Counted from the first letter of the stretch, positions 7,119 through 16,029 are shown. The stretch: DNA of 64,000 nucleotides from RUG100 sp050953405 (GCA_050953405.1 JBMNMP010000001.1:62001-126000), one strand, 5' to 3'. Program-made: numbers and translations. Notes: generated by a model not told the origin, from the letters alone.

Positions 7119-8345
7119 TCAACGGTTGAGGCTCTTCTTCATGAGGCCCTGCTTTCTCACCGCGATCCAGCAGACCACAGCACCGGCGGCGCACCCCAGG
7201 GCGACAACGGCTACGCCCAGTATCATCGAAGGCCAACGCAGCGTAGCCAGACTGGTCCCCACGATGCCGACCAGATTGAGCACGAACTGCATCAGCGCGC
7301 TAGCCGTTCCCACCGCGCCGGAATTGTCTTCCAAAAGGACCGCCATTCCCAGCGGTCTGATGATGCCTTCCGCGATCATGATGGGCAGCACACCGGCCAG
7401 GAACAGCAGCGGGTCGAACCTCCCGCAGAGTATCAGCAGCGATCCGCCGGCTGCAAGGCAGCAGATCGCGATGGTCACCACCCGCCCCGTCTTCATGAAT
7501 TTCGTCAGAGTCATGTAGATGAACGGCGCCAGGAACGACAACAGCGAGCCGACAGCGTAGAAGGCGCCGTACAGCAGGTTGCTGAGCCCGAAGTCATTGA
7601 TGTAGACGTATGAGCTCACGGATACGTACGCCCAGACCGGTATCGTCAGCAGCGCCATGATGGCCAGAAAGAGCGAAAATGATCTGCTGGTGATGATCTC
7701 GCCCGCTTCGGCAAGCATCTGGCGGAAGCTGGCTACGGTCCTCTTTTCCAGCGGCCAGGTCTCGGTCGATGGTATCATCGGCAGCAGGCTGATGGCGGTC
7801 ACCGCGCCGAAGAACACGAAGAGAAAGCGCCAGGAACTGAAATTGATGATCACCGATCCCAGTGAAGGCGCCACGATGGGCCCGAGCACCGCTATCGACT
7901 GGAGCACCGTCATGTTGCGCTTGAAGCGGCGTCCGCTAAAGCTGTCCTTGATCATGGCCGTGGTGATCGTCAGCACAAAGCCGGTGCCCAGGCCTCCAAT
8001 GCCGCGCATCAGTGACAGGAGCACGATGCCGTTTGAAAACGAGCAGAGAAAGTAAGCTGCAGCGGCGGTGATCAGGCCGAAAAACAGCATGCTCTTTCTG
8101 CCGTATCTGTCGGATAGCGTACCGCTGACCAGGGTGCCGACAGCACAGGCTATGATGCCGGTATTCAGGCTGACGTTGAGCAGCGATTCAGAGATCCCCA
8201 GTTCCACCTTCAGAACCGGCAGCGCCGGCAGGTAGAGATCCAGCGTCATCCACTGCAGCGTCGTGATCACCATCAGCCAGATGGTGAAAAACCTCATACC
8301 GAGGTGTTTTTGCTCTATTAAAATTTCCTTTTCTTCTGTACACAT
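7119..8345 (-). CDS. MFS drug-resistance transporter, Bcr/CflA type
   Basis: 408 residues and about twelve membrane helices. Diagnostic motifs are DLYLPALPVL in the first helix region (Bcr/CflA/EmrD D-x-YLPA-P), SGTLSDRYGRK (MFS motif A) between TM2 and TM3, and GPIVAPSLGSVI (motif C of drug/H+ antiporters) in TM5. It probably exports drugs or metabolites with proton exchange. The start is uncertain: ATG 8345 has no clear ribosome site, and an internal Met at about 8297 has none either. Confidence 0.85.
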   Translation of the reverse strand: MCTEEKEILIEQKHLGMRFFTIWLMVITTLQWMTLDLYLPALPVLKVELGISESLLNVSLNTGIIACAVGTLVSGTLSDRYGRKSMLFFGLITAAAAYFLCSFSNGIVLLSLMRGIGGLGTGFVLTITTAMIKDSFSGRRFKRNMTVLQSIAVLGPIVAPSLGSVIINFSSWRFLFVFFGAVTAISLLPMIPSTETWPLEKRTVASFRQMLAEAGEIITSRSFSLFLAIMALLTIPVWAYVSVSSYVYINDFGLSNLLYGAFYAVGSLLSFLAPFIYMTLTKFMKTGRVVTIAICCLAAGGSLLILCGRFDPLLFLAGVLPIMIAEGIIRPLGMAVLLEDNSGAVGTASALMQFVLNLVGIVGTSLATLRWPSMILGVAVVALGCAAGAVVCWIAVRKQGLMKKSLNR

Positions 8346-8524
8346 GATTTGTCAAAAAATAAAATAGCGGTCACCAGTAATCATACCATAAAATCCGGGG
8401 CGGCAGTGCATTTTCACCCGAAATCAAAGAGCCGCCGCGAACGGCTTGCACCGCTGCAGCGACTCATTGGAGCCTTTCTTATCTATTCACATTGCTTAAA
8501 GGCGATATTCAATACGTGCCCATC

Positions 8525-9409
8525 CTAGTCAATCAGCCCGTAATTCTTCATCTCTGTCCTGAGCTGTTCCAGGACCTCGTCGCTCGGCGGGCAGAGCGGC
8601 AGACGATACTTCATCTTCATCTTGCCCATCAGAGCCAGGGCCGCCTTGACCGGTATCGGATTGACATCTGCAAAGAGGCTGTCGATCAGCGGCTTTGCCA
8701 TCAGCTGGATCTCACGCGCTCTTTCGATGTTGCCGTCCAGCATAGCGCGGGACATCTCTACCGCATCCTTGGGAGCGACGTTTGCGTATACCGAAATGTA
8801 TCCTATTCCACCCAGAGACATGAGAGGCACTACGGAATCATCGTTTCCGGAATATACCGCAAAGTCATCCGGTGTCACGCGGCAGATCTCAGCGACCTGA
8901 GCGATGTCACCGCTGGCTTCCTTGATGCCTACGATGTTCGGGTGCTTTGCCAGCTCTGCGACTGTCGCCGGTGCGATGTTGACTCCGGTACGTCCCTTTA
9001 CCGAATACAGGATGCAGGGTACGTCCACGGCATCAGCTGTTGCCGTGTAGTGCTCGATGAGGCCCTTCTGGGAACACTTGTTGTAATACGGGGTCACCAG
9101 CAGCAGAGCGTCTACTCTTGTTGCCGCGATTTTCTTCGCCAGGTTGATGCCGTGTCTTGTGTCGTTGCTGCCTGCGCCTCCGATAACGGGTACTCTTCCA
9201 TTGACGACGTCAACGCAGAACTTCACTGTGTCTATGTGTTCCTGGTCGTCCAGTGTGCTTGCTTCACCACTTGTGCCGCAGGCGATGATCGCATCGATTC
9301 CCTGATCGATCTGCCACTCTATGAAATCCCTGAATGTTTCGCGATCTACTGAACCATCTTCATTGAACGGTGTTACTATTGCTACTCCGCAACCTTCAAA
9401 TACTGCCAT
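8525..9409 (-). CDS. dapA: 4-hydroxy-tetrahydrodipicolinate synthase
   Basis: 294 residues, the normal DapA length. It condenses pyruvate with aspartate semialdehyde in the first committed step of lysine and diaminopimelate synthesis. Visible are GTSGEAST (pyruvate loop), PYYNK, the proton-relay Tyr135 (ILYS), the carboxylate-binding RTGVN with Arg140, and the Schiff-base Lys163 in GIKEASGD. YSVKGRTG replaces the commoner YNVPGRTG. A lysine riboswitch with a terminator lies directly upstream, so the gene is shut down by lysine. It stands alone, without dapB or lysA neighbours. Confidence 0.95.
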   Translation of the reverse strand: MAVFEGCGVAIVTPFNEDGSVDRETFRDFIEWQIDQGIDAIIACGTSGEASTLDDQEHIDTVKFCVDVVNGRVPVIGGAGSNDTRHGINLAKKIAATRVDALLLVTPYYNKCSQKGLIEHYTATADAVDVPCILYSVKGRTGVNIAPATVAELAKHPNIVGIKEASGDIAQVAEICRVTPDDFAVYSGNDDSVVPLMSLGGIGYISVYANVAPKDAVEMSRAMLDGNIERAREIQLMAKPLIDSLFADVNPIPVKAALALMGKMKMKYRLPLCPPSDEVLEQLRTEMKNYGLID

Positions 9410-9481
9410 TTGATTTTCCTCCTTGATAAAATAACTCTTACGATTTTTTTCTCCCGGCTGCTGTATGCGGCCGAAGGCGAT

Positions 9482-9695
9482 AAAAAAGTTGCATCCTATC
9501 GATGCAACCTGTTGTTTTCGTATGAGTTGTCATCAATAGCTCCTCTGCTCTCGCAGGAGTTCGAAAGATATTTTCTCCCGACCCAGATGCCCCTCGTGCC
9601 CTCGGAGCTCTTCGGCGATCTCTCCTTTCAGCGGGTTCAGCGACTGCCGTCTCCACCGCTTAGTCATATCGATCGCGCCTCTATCAACTTATTAT
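9482..9695 (-). ncRNA. Lysine riboswitch (L box) with terminator
   Basis: Read on the minus strand the leader contains the L-box landmarks in order: GATAGAGGCGC at the 5' end (about 9685), CTGAAAGGAGAGATCGCCGAAGA in pieces near 9600-9625, CTGGG, and GGAGCTATTGATG closing the core. It ends in a perfect terminator hairpin, GGTTGCATC-GATAG-GATGCAACTTTTTT, at 9482-9509. Bound lysine should stabilise the core and let the terminator form, reducing dapA transcription. The identification rests on motif order and context, not on a covariance search. Confidence 0.88.
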
Positions 9696-9705
9696 CAGTG
9701 AGTAT

Positions 9706-9734
9706 ATGTTAATACCCATACCGCGATTTGTCAA
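9706..9734 (-). promoter_or_regulatory. Promoter of the dapA riboswitch transcript
   Basis: On the minus strand TTGACA (rc at 9729-9734), 17 bases, TAACAT (rc at 9706-9711). The start point falls just before the riboswitch. Confidence 0.65.
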
Positions 9735-9771
9735 CCGCAACCGCGTGTATACATGTTTTTCGGCCGCTCTT

Positions 9772-10338
9772 TCACTGCCCCCGGGCCACTCTTTCCATCA
9801 GCAGCGAGCCTTCCTGCCGCAGCCAGGCTCTGTATTTCGCGTGCTCGGGGATCACCTTCTCCACCTCCTGCCAGAAAGCCTCCGAGTGATTCATCTGCTT
9901 TCGGTGGCAGAGTTCATGCACGACTACATAGTCCAGCACCTTCGGCGGTGCCAGCATCAGCAGGCAGTTAAAGTTCAGATTGCCCCCGGAGCTGCAGCTG
10001 CCCCATCTGGTCTTCTGACAGCGGACGGTGATGCGTCCATAGGATACTCCGACGATCCCGGCATAATGGGCGACCCTCAGCGGGATCAGCAGCTTTGCCT
10101 TCTCCGTCAGCTGCTCTACGTCCCCGGGGGTCAGCGGCTCTAAAGCTGCTGCCGCCTGCCGCCGTCTCTTCACTTTTGAGAGCGACCTTTCGATCCACCC
10201 GCGCTTTTCATGGAGAAAGGACTCAATCATCTCCAGCTTTGCCTTGTAAGGGGCACGCACTACGACCCTGCCCTCAGCGGTGACCTCGATAGCCAGCGAT
10301 TTCCTGCCGCTGCGTATAACGCTTGCTTTAGTCTCCAT
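9772..10338 (-). CDS. YgjP/DUF45-type metallopeptidase
   Basis: 188 residues from the Met at 10338, preceded by GGAAGAG. The alternative Met at 10362 would overlap the upstream gene by 20 bases without a ribosome site. The signature is TRWGSCS followed by LDYVVVHELCHRKQMNHSE, giving the HExxH zinc site plus a third His (SprT-like, M48-related, DUF45). E. coli YgjP is the known relative; the cellular substrate is unclear. The gene follows NfeD by 4 bases, so the two are co-transcribed. Confidence 0.85.
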   Translation of the reverse strand: METKASVIRSGRKSLAIEVTAEGRVVVRAPYKAKLEMIESFLHEKRGWIERSLSKVKRRRQAAAALEPLTPGDVEQLTEKAKLLIPLRVAHYAGIVGVSYGRITVRCQKTRWGSCSSGGNLNFNCLLMLAPPKVLDYVVVHELCHRKQMNHSEAFWQEVEKVIPEHAKYRAWLRQEGSLLMERVARGQ

Positions 10339-10342
10339 CTCT

Positions 10343-10807
10343 CTACTCTTCCGTCTCTTCATGGCGTTTAACGATCAGGACAACGCTATCCATGAGCACG
10401 GAATTTCTGTATTCCACAATATCGACCGTGGCTCCCTCTTCGATGACTTCGCCGTCCTCGGAGACCGCCGTCCAGTCGTTGCGGCCCAGTTTCACCTTGC
10501 CGCTGGGTGCCTTGCTGTCGATGGTCTGGGTCACCGTTCCCGTCTTGAAATGTTTGGGAACCTTCTTCTTGGCCTTGCTCTTTTTGTCATCCAGCCAGGC
10601 CTTCGCCGGCTTGCGAAAGAGCACCAGCAGCACCACCGAAGCCACCAGGAAGACAACTACCTGTAGCCAGAGATCAAGCCCGAACAGTGAAGCCACGACA
10701 GCTGCCAGAGCTCCGAACGAAAACCAGATTGCGATCATCACGTTCTTGGAAAATTCGATGATGAGACCGATGAACATCACGATGATCCAGATCCATAAAA
10801 CTCCCAT
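10343..10807 (-). CDS. NfeD family membrane protein
   Basis: 154 residues from ATG 10807 (GGAGGT 9 bases ahead). Two or three hydrophobic helices occupy the first 75 residues (WIWIIVMFIGLII; WLQVVVFLVASVVLLVLF). A basic linker (DDKKSKAKKKV) leads to a C-terminal OB fold (about 90-150; GTVTQTID, GKVKLGRNDWTAVSED). NfeD proteins work with stomatin/SPFH partners in membrane quality control. No SPFH gene is adjacent; the YgjP protease follows instead. Confidence 0.85.
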   Translation of the reverse strand: MGVLWIWIIVMFIGLIIEFSKNVMIAIWFSFGALAAVVASLFGLDLWLQVVVFLVASVVLLVLFRKPAKAWLDDKKSKAKKKVPKHFKTGTVTQTIDSKAPSGKVKLGRNDWTAVSEDGEVIEEGATVDIVEYRNSVLMDSVVLIVKRHEETEE

Positions 10808-10934
10808 TTCTATATTACCTCCGCATATTTTCAGGTTCATGTGCCTAAAGCAGGCACTCTCCATATTGTAAGTGAAAGCGCCGGCTTTCGCAACATCGAT
10901 TTTGAAATCCGCGCTCTTGCGCCTCTCTGATCAG

Positions 10935-10967
10935 AAAAAAAGAGGAACGCCCCTGCGGGCATCCCTC
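10935..10967 (-). terminator. Terminator of pckA
   Basis: On the minus strand GAGGGATGCCC-GCAG-GGGCGTTCCTC (11 bp, two G-U pairs) is followed by seven T residues, about 50 bases after the pckA stop. Confidence 0.85.
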
Positions 10968-11016
10968 CCTGATATTGCATATTTGTCCGGAGCCATGCCT
11001 CTTCGTGCTCTTCATC

Positions 11017-12621
11017 CTAGAGCTGCGGACCTGCGGCAACCAGTGCTTTTCCGGCTTCGTTGCTCTCGTACTTGACGAAGTTCTTGATGAACCTGCCAGC
11101 CAGATCCTTAGCCTTTTCCTCCCATTCAGAAGGATCCGCATAAGTATCCCTGGGATCGAGGATGCCGCTGTCTACGCCTTCCAGCTCTGTGGGCACCTCG
11201 AGGTTGAAATACGGGATCATCTTGGTCGGTGCATCATTGATGGCACCGTCTAAGATAGCATCGATGATGCCGCGGGTATCCTTGATGGAGATACGCTTGC
11301 CCGTGCCGTTCCAGCCGGTGTTCACCAGATAAGCTTTCGCTCCGCTGGCCTCCATCCTCTTCTGCAGCTCCTGTGCATACTTGGTCGGATGCAGTTCCAG
11401 GAACGCCTGTCCAAAGCATGCCGAGAATGTAGGTGTCGGTTCCGTGATCCCTCTCTCGGTTCCCGCCAGTTTTGCTGTAAATCCTGACAGGAAGTAGTAT
11501 TTCGTCTGTTCCGGTGTCAGTATGGAAACCGGAGGCAGTATTCCGAAGGCATCGGCGGAAAGGAAAATAACGTTGTTGGCAGCCGGTGCCGCGGAGATCG
11601 GGCGCACGATATTCTTGATGTGATCTATTGGATAGGATACACGTGTGTTTTCAGTCACGCTCTTGTCCGCAAAGTCGATCTTTCCGTCCTTGTCCAGAGT
11701 GACGTTCTCCAGCAGGGCGTTTCTCTTGATAGCGTTGTATATATCGGGTTCGGCATCCTTGTCCAGGTTGATGACCTTTGCATAGCAGCCGCCTTCAAAG
11801 TTGAAGACGCCCTTGTCGTCCCAGCCGTGCTCGTCATCGCCGATCAGCTTGCGCTTGGGGTCTGTCGACAGAGTGGTCTTGCCAGTGCCCGAGAGCCCGA
11901 AGAAAATAGCGGTGTTCTTGCCGTCCATGTCTGTGTTCGCAGAGCAGTGCAGAGCCGCAATGCCCTTCAGCGGCAGATAGTAGTTCATCATGGAGAACAT
12001 GCCCTTCTTCATCTCGCCGCCGTACCAGGTGTTGATGATGACCTGCTCGCGGCTGGTGATGTTGAAGACGACTGCGGTCTCCGAGTGAAGTCCCAGCTCC
12101 TTGTAGTTCTCTACCTTTGCCTTGCTGGCATTGTAAACTACGAAATCCGGTTCAAAGTTCTCCAGCTCTTCATCGGTAGGTTTGATGAACATGTTCCTGA
12201 TGAAATGAGCCTGCCAGGCAACTTCCATAATGAAGCGAATGGCCATCCTTGTATCTTTGTTTGCACCGCAGAACGCGTCTACGACATAGAGCTTTTTATC
12301 GCACAGTTCGTTGACCGCGATATCCTTGACAGCCTTCCAGGTTTCCTTGGAAGCGGGGTGGTTATCGTTGGGATATTCATCGGAAGTCCACCATACGGTA
12401 TCCTTTGAATTCTCATCCATGACTATAAACTTGTCCTTAGGCGAACGGCCCGTATAGATGCCGGTCATTACGTTGACAGCGCCCAGTTCACTGAGCTGGC
12501 CCTTTTCGTAACCAGTAAGCTCCGGCCTCATTTCCTCTTCAAACAATGTCTCATAAGAGGGGTTGCGAACGACTTCAGTCGTCCCGGTGATTCCATATTG
12601 GCTCAAATTGATTTCAGACAT
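11017..12621 (-). CDS. pckA: Phosphoenolpyruvate carboxykinase (ATP)
   Basis: 534 residues from ATG 12621. An upstream in-frame GTG lies within the GTGGAAAGGT ribosome site. It catalyses oxaloacetate + ATP = PEP + CO2 + ADP; fermenters often run it toward oxaloacetate. Visible motifs are NTWYGGEMKKG (oxaloacetate and Mn site), the P-loop FGLSGTGKTTLS, GDDEHGWDDKGVFNFEGGC, and the adenine-site region RISIKDTRGII. Length and motifs are those of the ATP-dependent bacterial enzyme. It is a monocistronic unit with its own promoter and terminator. Confidence 0.96.
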   Translation of the reverse strand: MSEINLSQYGITGTTEVVRNPSYETLFEEEMRPELTGYEKGQLSELGAVNVMTGIYTGRSPKDKFIVMDENSKDTVWWTSDEYPNDNHPASKETWKAVKDIAVNELCDKKLYVVDAFCGANKDTRMAIRFIMEVAWQAHFIRNMFIKPTDEELENFEPDFVVYNASKAKVENYKELGLHSETAVVFNITSREQVIINTWYGGEMKKGMFSMMNYYLPLKGIAALHCSANTDMDGKNTAIFFGLSGTGKTTLSTDPKRKLIGDDEHGWDDKGVFNFEGGCYAKVINLDKDAEPDIYNAIKRNALLENVTLDKDGKIDFADKSVTENTRVSYPIDHIKNIVRPISAAPAANNVIFLSADAFGILPPVSILTPEQTKYYFLSGFTAKLAGTERGITEPTPTFSACFGQAFLELHPTKYAQELQKRMEASGAKAYLVNTGWNGTGKRISIKDTRGIIDAILDGAINDAPTKMIPYFNLEVPTELEGVDSGILDPRDTYADPSEWEEKAKDLAGRFIKNFVKYESNEAGKALVAAGPQL

Positions 12622-12705
12622 TTTTATTGACCTTTCCACTAATAGTGTTTAAATCGTATCAGTAATATTTATCAGCGACAGGTCGACGCACCCCGTCGCG
12701 CCTAT

Positions 12706-12734
12706 ATTGTACCGAAATTTATGCAATTTTTCAA
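12706..12734 (-). promoter_or_regulatory. Promoter of pckA
   Basis: On the minus strand TTGAAA, 17 bases, TACAAT, giving an untranslated leader of about 75 bases. Confidence 0.6.
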
Positions 12735-12765
12735 TTAGTATATCCCATCTTCGACAAAGTAGTCC

Positions 12766-13692
12766 CTAATTATCCGCTGCCGCGCGCCTTTCCGCCTCTT
12801 CATCAAGCCTGGCCTTCTCTCTGATCACGAAATATCCGGCGCCGATGACTACCAGTCCGCCCAGTATCTGCCACGGGCTGATGCGTTCGCCCAGCAGCAG
12901 GAAAGAAAGTATCGTCGAGGATACCGGCAGAAAGTTTGAATAGACAGCATTCGTCGTCGGTCCCAGCCGCGATATGCTGTAGACATAGATTATGAATCCC
13001 AGACCGGCGTCCACAATGCCCATGAAGAGTACCGCGAGTATGATCTTTGGATGCATCGCGGACTGCAGCGGCGGCATGTGGGTGTAAGCATAAGGTGCCG
13101 TCAGCAGGGTGGTGCACAGCAGCTGGCAGAACGCCATGGTGACCGCGGTGTACTTCCCGGCGAGCTTTGCCGTGAGAAAGTTATAGCAGTTCCACGAGAT
13201 GATAGCGCCGAGACAGAACAGATATCCGATCAGCCTGCCGTGCATTATCTGGCTTATATCCACCCCGATGATGAGGACCACACCCACGATCGATATTATC
13301 ATGGCCGCCAGCAGCCTGGCGTTGGCCTTTCTCTTCCAGATGACACGCTCGATGAGAACCGAGACCACGGGAACGAATGCCAGCAAAATAGTCACCAGAG
13401 AAACCGGCATGTGATCCAGGGCGCTGTATTCACAGTAATAGTAGAACAGTTCTCCGGTCAGCGAACAGAGTATGAAAAATATGATGTCCCGCTTCCGGAA
13501 CCAGTGGTATGGATCCAGCCTCATCTTGATAAAGAACATCTCCACCAGTCCCAGGAGGTATTTGATGTGCAGCAAAGTCAGCGACGGGAATACTCCCATG
13601 GCCACCTTTACACATATGTATTCCATGCCCCAGATAACAACCAGGAGCACCATGAGAGCATGAGCTTTGTGTCTTTCATCGATCCGTGCCAT
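12766..13692 (-). CDS. EamA/DMT superfamily transporter
   Basis: 308 residues with ten predicted membrane helices in two EamA repeats (first about 10-140, second about 155-290). VVIWGMEYICVKVA lies in TM1 and the repeat-end signature FLPVSSTILSFLLLGE before TM9. The start at 13692 has AAAGGAG. Such carriers export metabolites or amino acids; the substrate is not predictable. The charged tail (EKARLDEEAERRAA) is cytoplasmic. Confidence 0.85.
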   Translation of the reverse strand: MARIDERHKAHALMVLLVVIWGMEYICVKVAMGVFPSLTLLHIKYLLGLVEMFFIKMRLDPYHWFRKRDIIFFILCSLTGELFYYYCEYSALDHMPVSLVTILLAFVPVVSVLIERVIWKRKANARLLAAMIISIVGVVLIIGVDISQIMHGRLIGYLFCLGAIISWNCYNFLTAKLAGKYTAVTMAFCQLLCTTLLTAPYAYTHMPPLQSAMHPKIILAVLFMGIVDAGLGFIIYVYSISRLGPTTNAVYSNFLPVSSTILSFLLLGERISPWQILGGLVVIGAGYFVIREKARLDEEAERRAAADN

Positions 13693-13844
13693 CGACCGGC
13701 TCCTTTCACTCGGTATGTGATCAACGCTGCAATCCCAGTCTTCCCTCTGTTACTATTTTACATTGCCGCGGTGGAGATGTACATTATTATTGCAGGGATC
13801 CGGCGTATCTTCTTCAAAGAAAGCGATCTGTGCAAACGATGTCA

Positions 13845-13873
13845 TTGACAGCGCGGCGCCGACGCAATAGAAT
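13845..13873 (+). promoter_or_regulatory. Promoter giving a leaderless transcript
   Basis: TTGACA, 17 bases, TAGAAT, then 6 bases (GGAAAA), then the ATG of the MFS gene at 13880. The geometry is the same as at 7073-7101, and there is no ribosome site. Confidence 0.65.
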
Positions 13874-13879
13874 GGAAAA

Positions 13880-15082
13880 ATGCAAACGGATAATAAAAAC
13901 CAGCGAAAATATAATCTGATACTGACTGCGGGACATATGGGTGTCGACCTTCCGCAGGGTGCTCTGTCGGCCATACTGCCATACCTGATCAGCGCATATC
14001 ACTTCGATTACGCGACCGCGGCAGTCCTTGTCATGGCTTCCAACATCGTCGGCTCCGTGGTCCAGCCGATCTTCGGCCAGATGGCGGACAAGAGGAATCA
14101 GGCCTGGACTATGGTCGTCGGCCTTGCGCTGGCTGGATGCGGCATATCGCTCACCGGCCTCATATCCAGCTTTCCCCTGCTCTGCGGATCTGTGATGATC
14201 ATGGGCGTCGGTATCTCCATGTACCACCCGGAAGCTGCCCTGCTGGTGAACCGCCTCGCCCCCGGCGGCCGTCAGGGGAGCGCGGTCAGCGTATTTTCAT
14301 TTGGCGGCAACCTCGGCTTTGGCGTCGGCCCCATCATTGCCACCGCAGTGCTCAGTGTGTTCGACATCAAAGGCACACTGGCCTTCCTTGCGATCACGGC
14401 CGCTATCATTGCCGCCATGGCAGCGATCTATCCGGCTCTTAAGGCAGCTCACTTCGGTGTACAGAAACCAGCCTCTGCGGCTGAGGATGCAAAGCCGCTC
14501 CCTCAATCATCAGAAGAAAAGCCACGCGACAACTGGTCCGGCTTCTGGCGCCTCTGCGGAGTCATCTTCGGCCGTTCCATCATCTACGCAGGCTTCAACA
14601 CCTTCCTGGCACTCTACTGGATCAGCCGCTTCCACCAGAGCAACGCCAAAGGCGGGCTCATGCTGTCCGCATTTTTCATCATGGCTGCACTGAGCACCCT
14701 GATAGGCGGCAGACTGGCGGATTCCTTCGGACACATCCGCATGATCAGAGTCAGCTGCATCATCCTGCTGCCGGGCATATTGCTGCTGGCATTCGCCGAC
14801 AACCAGATCCTGGCATTCGCAGCCCTGGTTCCTGTCGCCTTCGCCATCAGTCTCTGTTACAGCCCCACCGTGGTCCTCGGTCAGTCGTACCTGGCCGGAC
14901 GAAAGGGTCTCGCTTCGGGAGTGACCCTGGGTCTATCGGTCAGCATCGGCGGCATCGTGGCCCCGCTGCTGGGGAAGATAGGCGACGCTTATGGCCTGCA
15001 GACCACCATGATTGTGATCGGTCTCGTTGCCATCATCCCGCTGATTATGTCATTCACACTTCCGAAAACAGAAATACGCTGA
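13880..15082 (+). CDS. MFS transporter, fosmidomycin-resistance (Fsr) type
   Basis: 400 residues and twelve helices. The signature of the Fsr branch is GISMYHPEAALLVNRLAPGGRQG with the following FSFGGNLGFGVGP, and QPIFGQMADK (motif A) after TM2. A polar loop of about 35 residues (about 190-220) separates the two halves. The family exports fosmidomycin and related compounds; the native substrate is unknown. Translation appears to begin at the first base of the mRNA. Confidence 0.88.
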   Translation: MQTDNKNQRKYNLILTAGHMGVDLPQGALSAILPYLISAYHFDYATAAVLVMASNIVGSVVQPIFGQMADKRNQAWTMVVGLALAGCGISLTGLISSFPLLCGSVMIMGVGISMYHPEAALLVNRLAPGGRQGSAVSVFSFGGNLGFGVGPIIATAVLSVFDIKGTLAFLAITAAIIAAMAAIYPALKAAHFGVQKPASAAEDAKPLPQSSEEKPRDNWSGFWRLCGVIFGRSIIYAGFNTFLALYWISRFHQSNAKGGLMLSAFFIMAALSTLIGGRLADSFGHIRMIRVSCIILLPGILLLAFADNQILAFAALVPVAFAISLCYSPTVVLGQSYLAGRKGLASGVTLGLSVSIGGIVAPLLGKIGDAYGLQTTMIVIGLVAIIPLIMSFTLPKTEIR

Positions 15083-15092
15083 GACAAAAAGA

Positions 15093-15117
15093 AAAGACCC
15101 GGAGAACCCGGGTCTTT
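15093..15117. terminator. Bidirectional terminator
   Basis: AAAGACCCGG and CCGGGTCTTT form a 10-bp stem with a 5-base loop between the convergent MFS (+) and ferredoxin (-) genes. A T-rich tract follows on the minus side (TTTTCTTTTT). Confidence 0.8.
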
Positions 15118-15134
15118 GATCGGAGTTGTGTTCC

Positions 15135-15320
15135 TCATGCTTCTTCGATCGCACCGACCGGACATCCGTCCTGCGCTTCCTTTGCGCTGTCGAGCTTGTC
15201 ATCCGGCACATCGCTGTCGATCGCTACCGCAACCCCGTCATCGTTCATGGAGAATACTTCGGGGCATGTTGCCTCGCACACTCCACAACCTATACAAGAA
15301 TCATTTACAACATATTTCAT
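15135..15320 (-). CDS. Ferredoxin, single [4Fe-4S]
   Basis: 61 residues from ATG 15320, chosen because AGGTGG lies just upstream; an earlier in-frame Met at 15341 has no ribosome site. Cys9, Cys12, Cys15 (CIGCGVC) and Cys53 (DGCPVGAI) bind the cluster; Cys19 is the extra residue usual in this type. It is a small cytoplasmic electron carrier. A palindromic operator sits at about -41 of its promoter and a similar site lies in front of hemerythrin, so it is probably controlled by the neighbouring Crp/Fnr regulator. Confidence 0.9.
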   Translation of the reverse strand: MKYVVNDSCIGCGVCEATCPEVFSMNDDGVAVAIDSDVPDDKLDSAKEAQDGCPVGAIEEA

Positions 15321-15364
15321 GCTATCCACCTGTCCTTTCATAAAATATTATTAATCTTACTTTT

Positions 15365-15406
15365 ATTATAGTCTAAACCTTCACCCTGTCTGTGGTTATA
15401 ACCACA
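15365..15406 (-). promoter_or_regulatory. Ferredoxin promoter with a palindromic Crp/Fnr-type operator
   Basis: The -10 box TATAAT lies at 15365-15370 (minus strand). The perfect 16-bp palindrome TGTGGTTATAACCACA at 15391-15406 replaces a consensus -35. Its centre (15398.5) is about 40.5 bases upstream of the expected start, the class II activator position used by Crp/Fnr proteins. Confidence 0.7.
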
Positions 15407-15468
15407 ATCTGCTCAAATCTGTCATTATTTCCGGCCCGGCGAGGCGGCCGGAAGGGAAATATGTCAAA

Positions 15469-16029
15469 CTATGCATACTTGCTTTCCATCTTTTTCAGCA
15501 GTGCCAGATAGTGCTCCTGCACTCCGGATTTCTCCTCTTCCTGTTCAAAAGCCCGGCACCGCTCGTCGATAGATCCCATCACTTCTTTGTCCAGATTGTT
15601 TTCGGCGAAGGTGTAAACAACATTGTTTTCTTTTTCTATATGACGCTTGAGCAGGCGCGCATATCCCATCGCTTCTGTGAGGATATCCAGCTTGAACTCC
15701 GATCCCGGATCTTTCTCGTACTGGTCGAGCGCGATGCCCAGAGCCATCACGTGGTCGCGGCCGAGGTCATGCTCGACCAGCATCCCGTGAGTAACCAGAT
15801 TTTCGGCCACCACTCCCAAATGCGCCGTCATCTCCGGGAAGAGGAACTCCTCCTCCTTGCCGTGGTGATGCCTGTCGGCATAATTGCGTATGAAATCGGC
15901 CATCTCCCTGAAATCGGCGACATTGACCTCGTCACCCTCAATTATCCCGACGCACGCCTTTCTGATGACCTGCAGCATGCGGTTTATATTTTCGTGTTCA
16001 ATTACCATCAAATCGATACTGTAACTCAT
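15469..16029 (-). CDS. Hemerythrin-domain protein
   Basis: 186 residues. A four-helix hemerythrin/HHE domain spans about 1-150 with iron ligands visible in MVIEHENINRM, HHHGKEEEFLFPEM, HGMLVEHDLGRDHV and RHIEKENNVVY. A helical tail rich in Glu and Lys follows. The long form with HGKEE-FLFP resembles proteins that bind O2 or NO at a di-iron site or repair iron-sulfur centres. In an anaerobe the likely role is oxygen or NO defence (inference). It is divergent from the Crp/Fnr gene and shares the operator-type site at about 16110-16125. Confidence 0.88.
   Translation of the reverse strand: MSYSIDLMVIEHENINRMLQVIRKACVGIIEGDEVNVADFREMADFIRNYADRHHHGKEEEFLFPEMTAHLGVVAENLVTHGMLVEHDLGRDHVMALGIALDQYEKDPGSEFKLDILTEAMGYARLLKRHIEKENNVVYTFAENNLDKEVMGSIDERCRAFEQEEEKSGVQEHYLALLKKMESKYA

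Noticed and set aside
8492..9352. Long plus-strand frame opposite dapA
   Set aside because: Shadow of dapA; it has no recognisable domain and its start lies in the intergenic region without a ribosome site.
11620..12408. Long plus-strand frame inside pckA
   Set aside because: It is an antisense shadow of a highly conserved enzyme gene; no start signal or domain.
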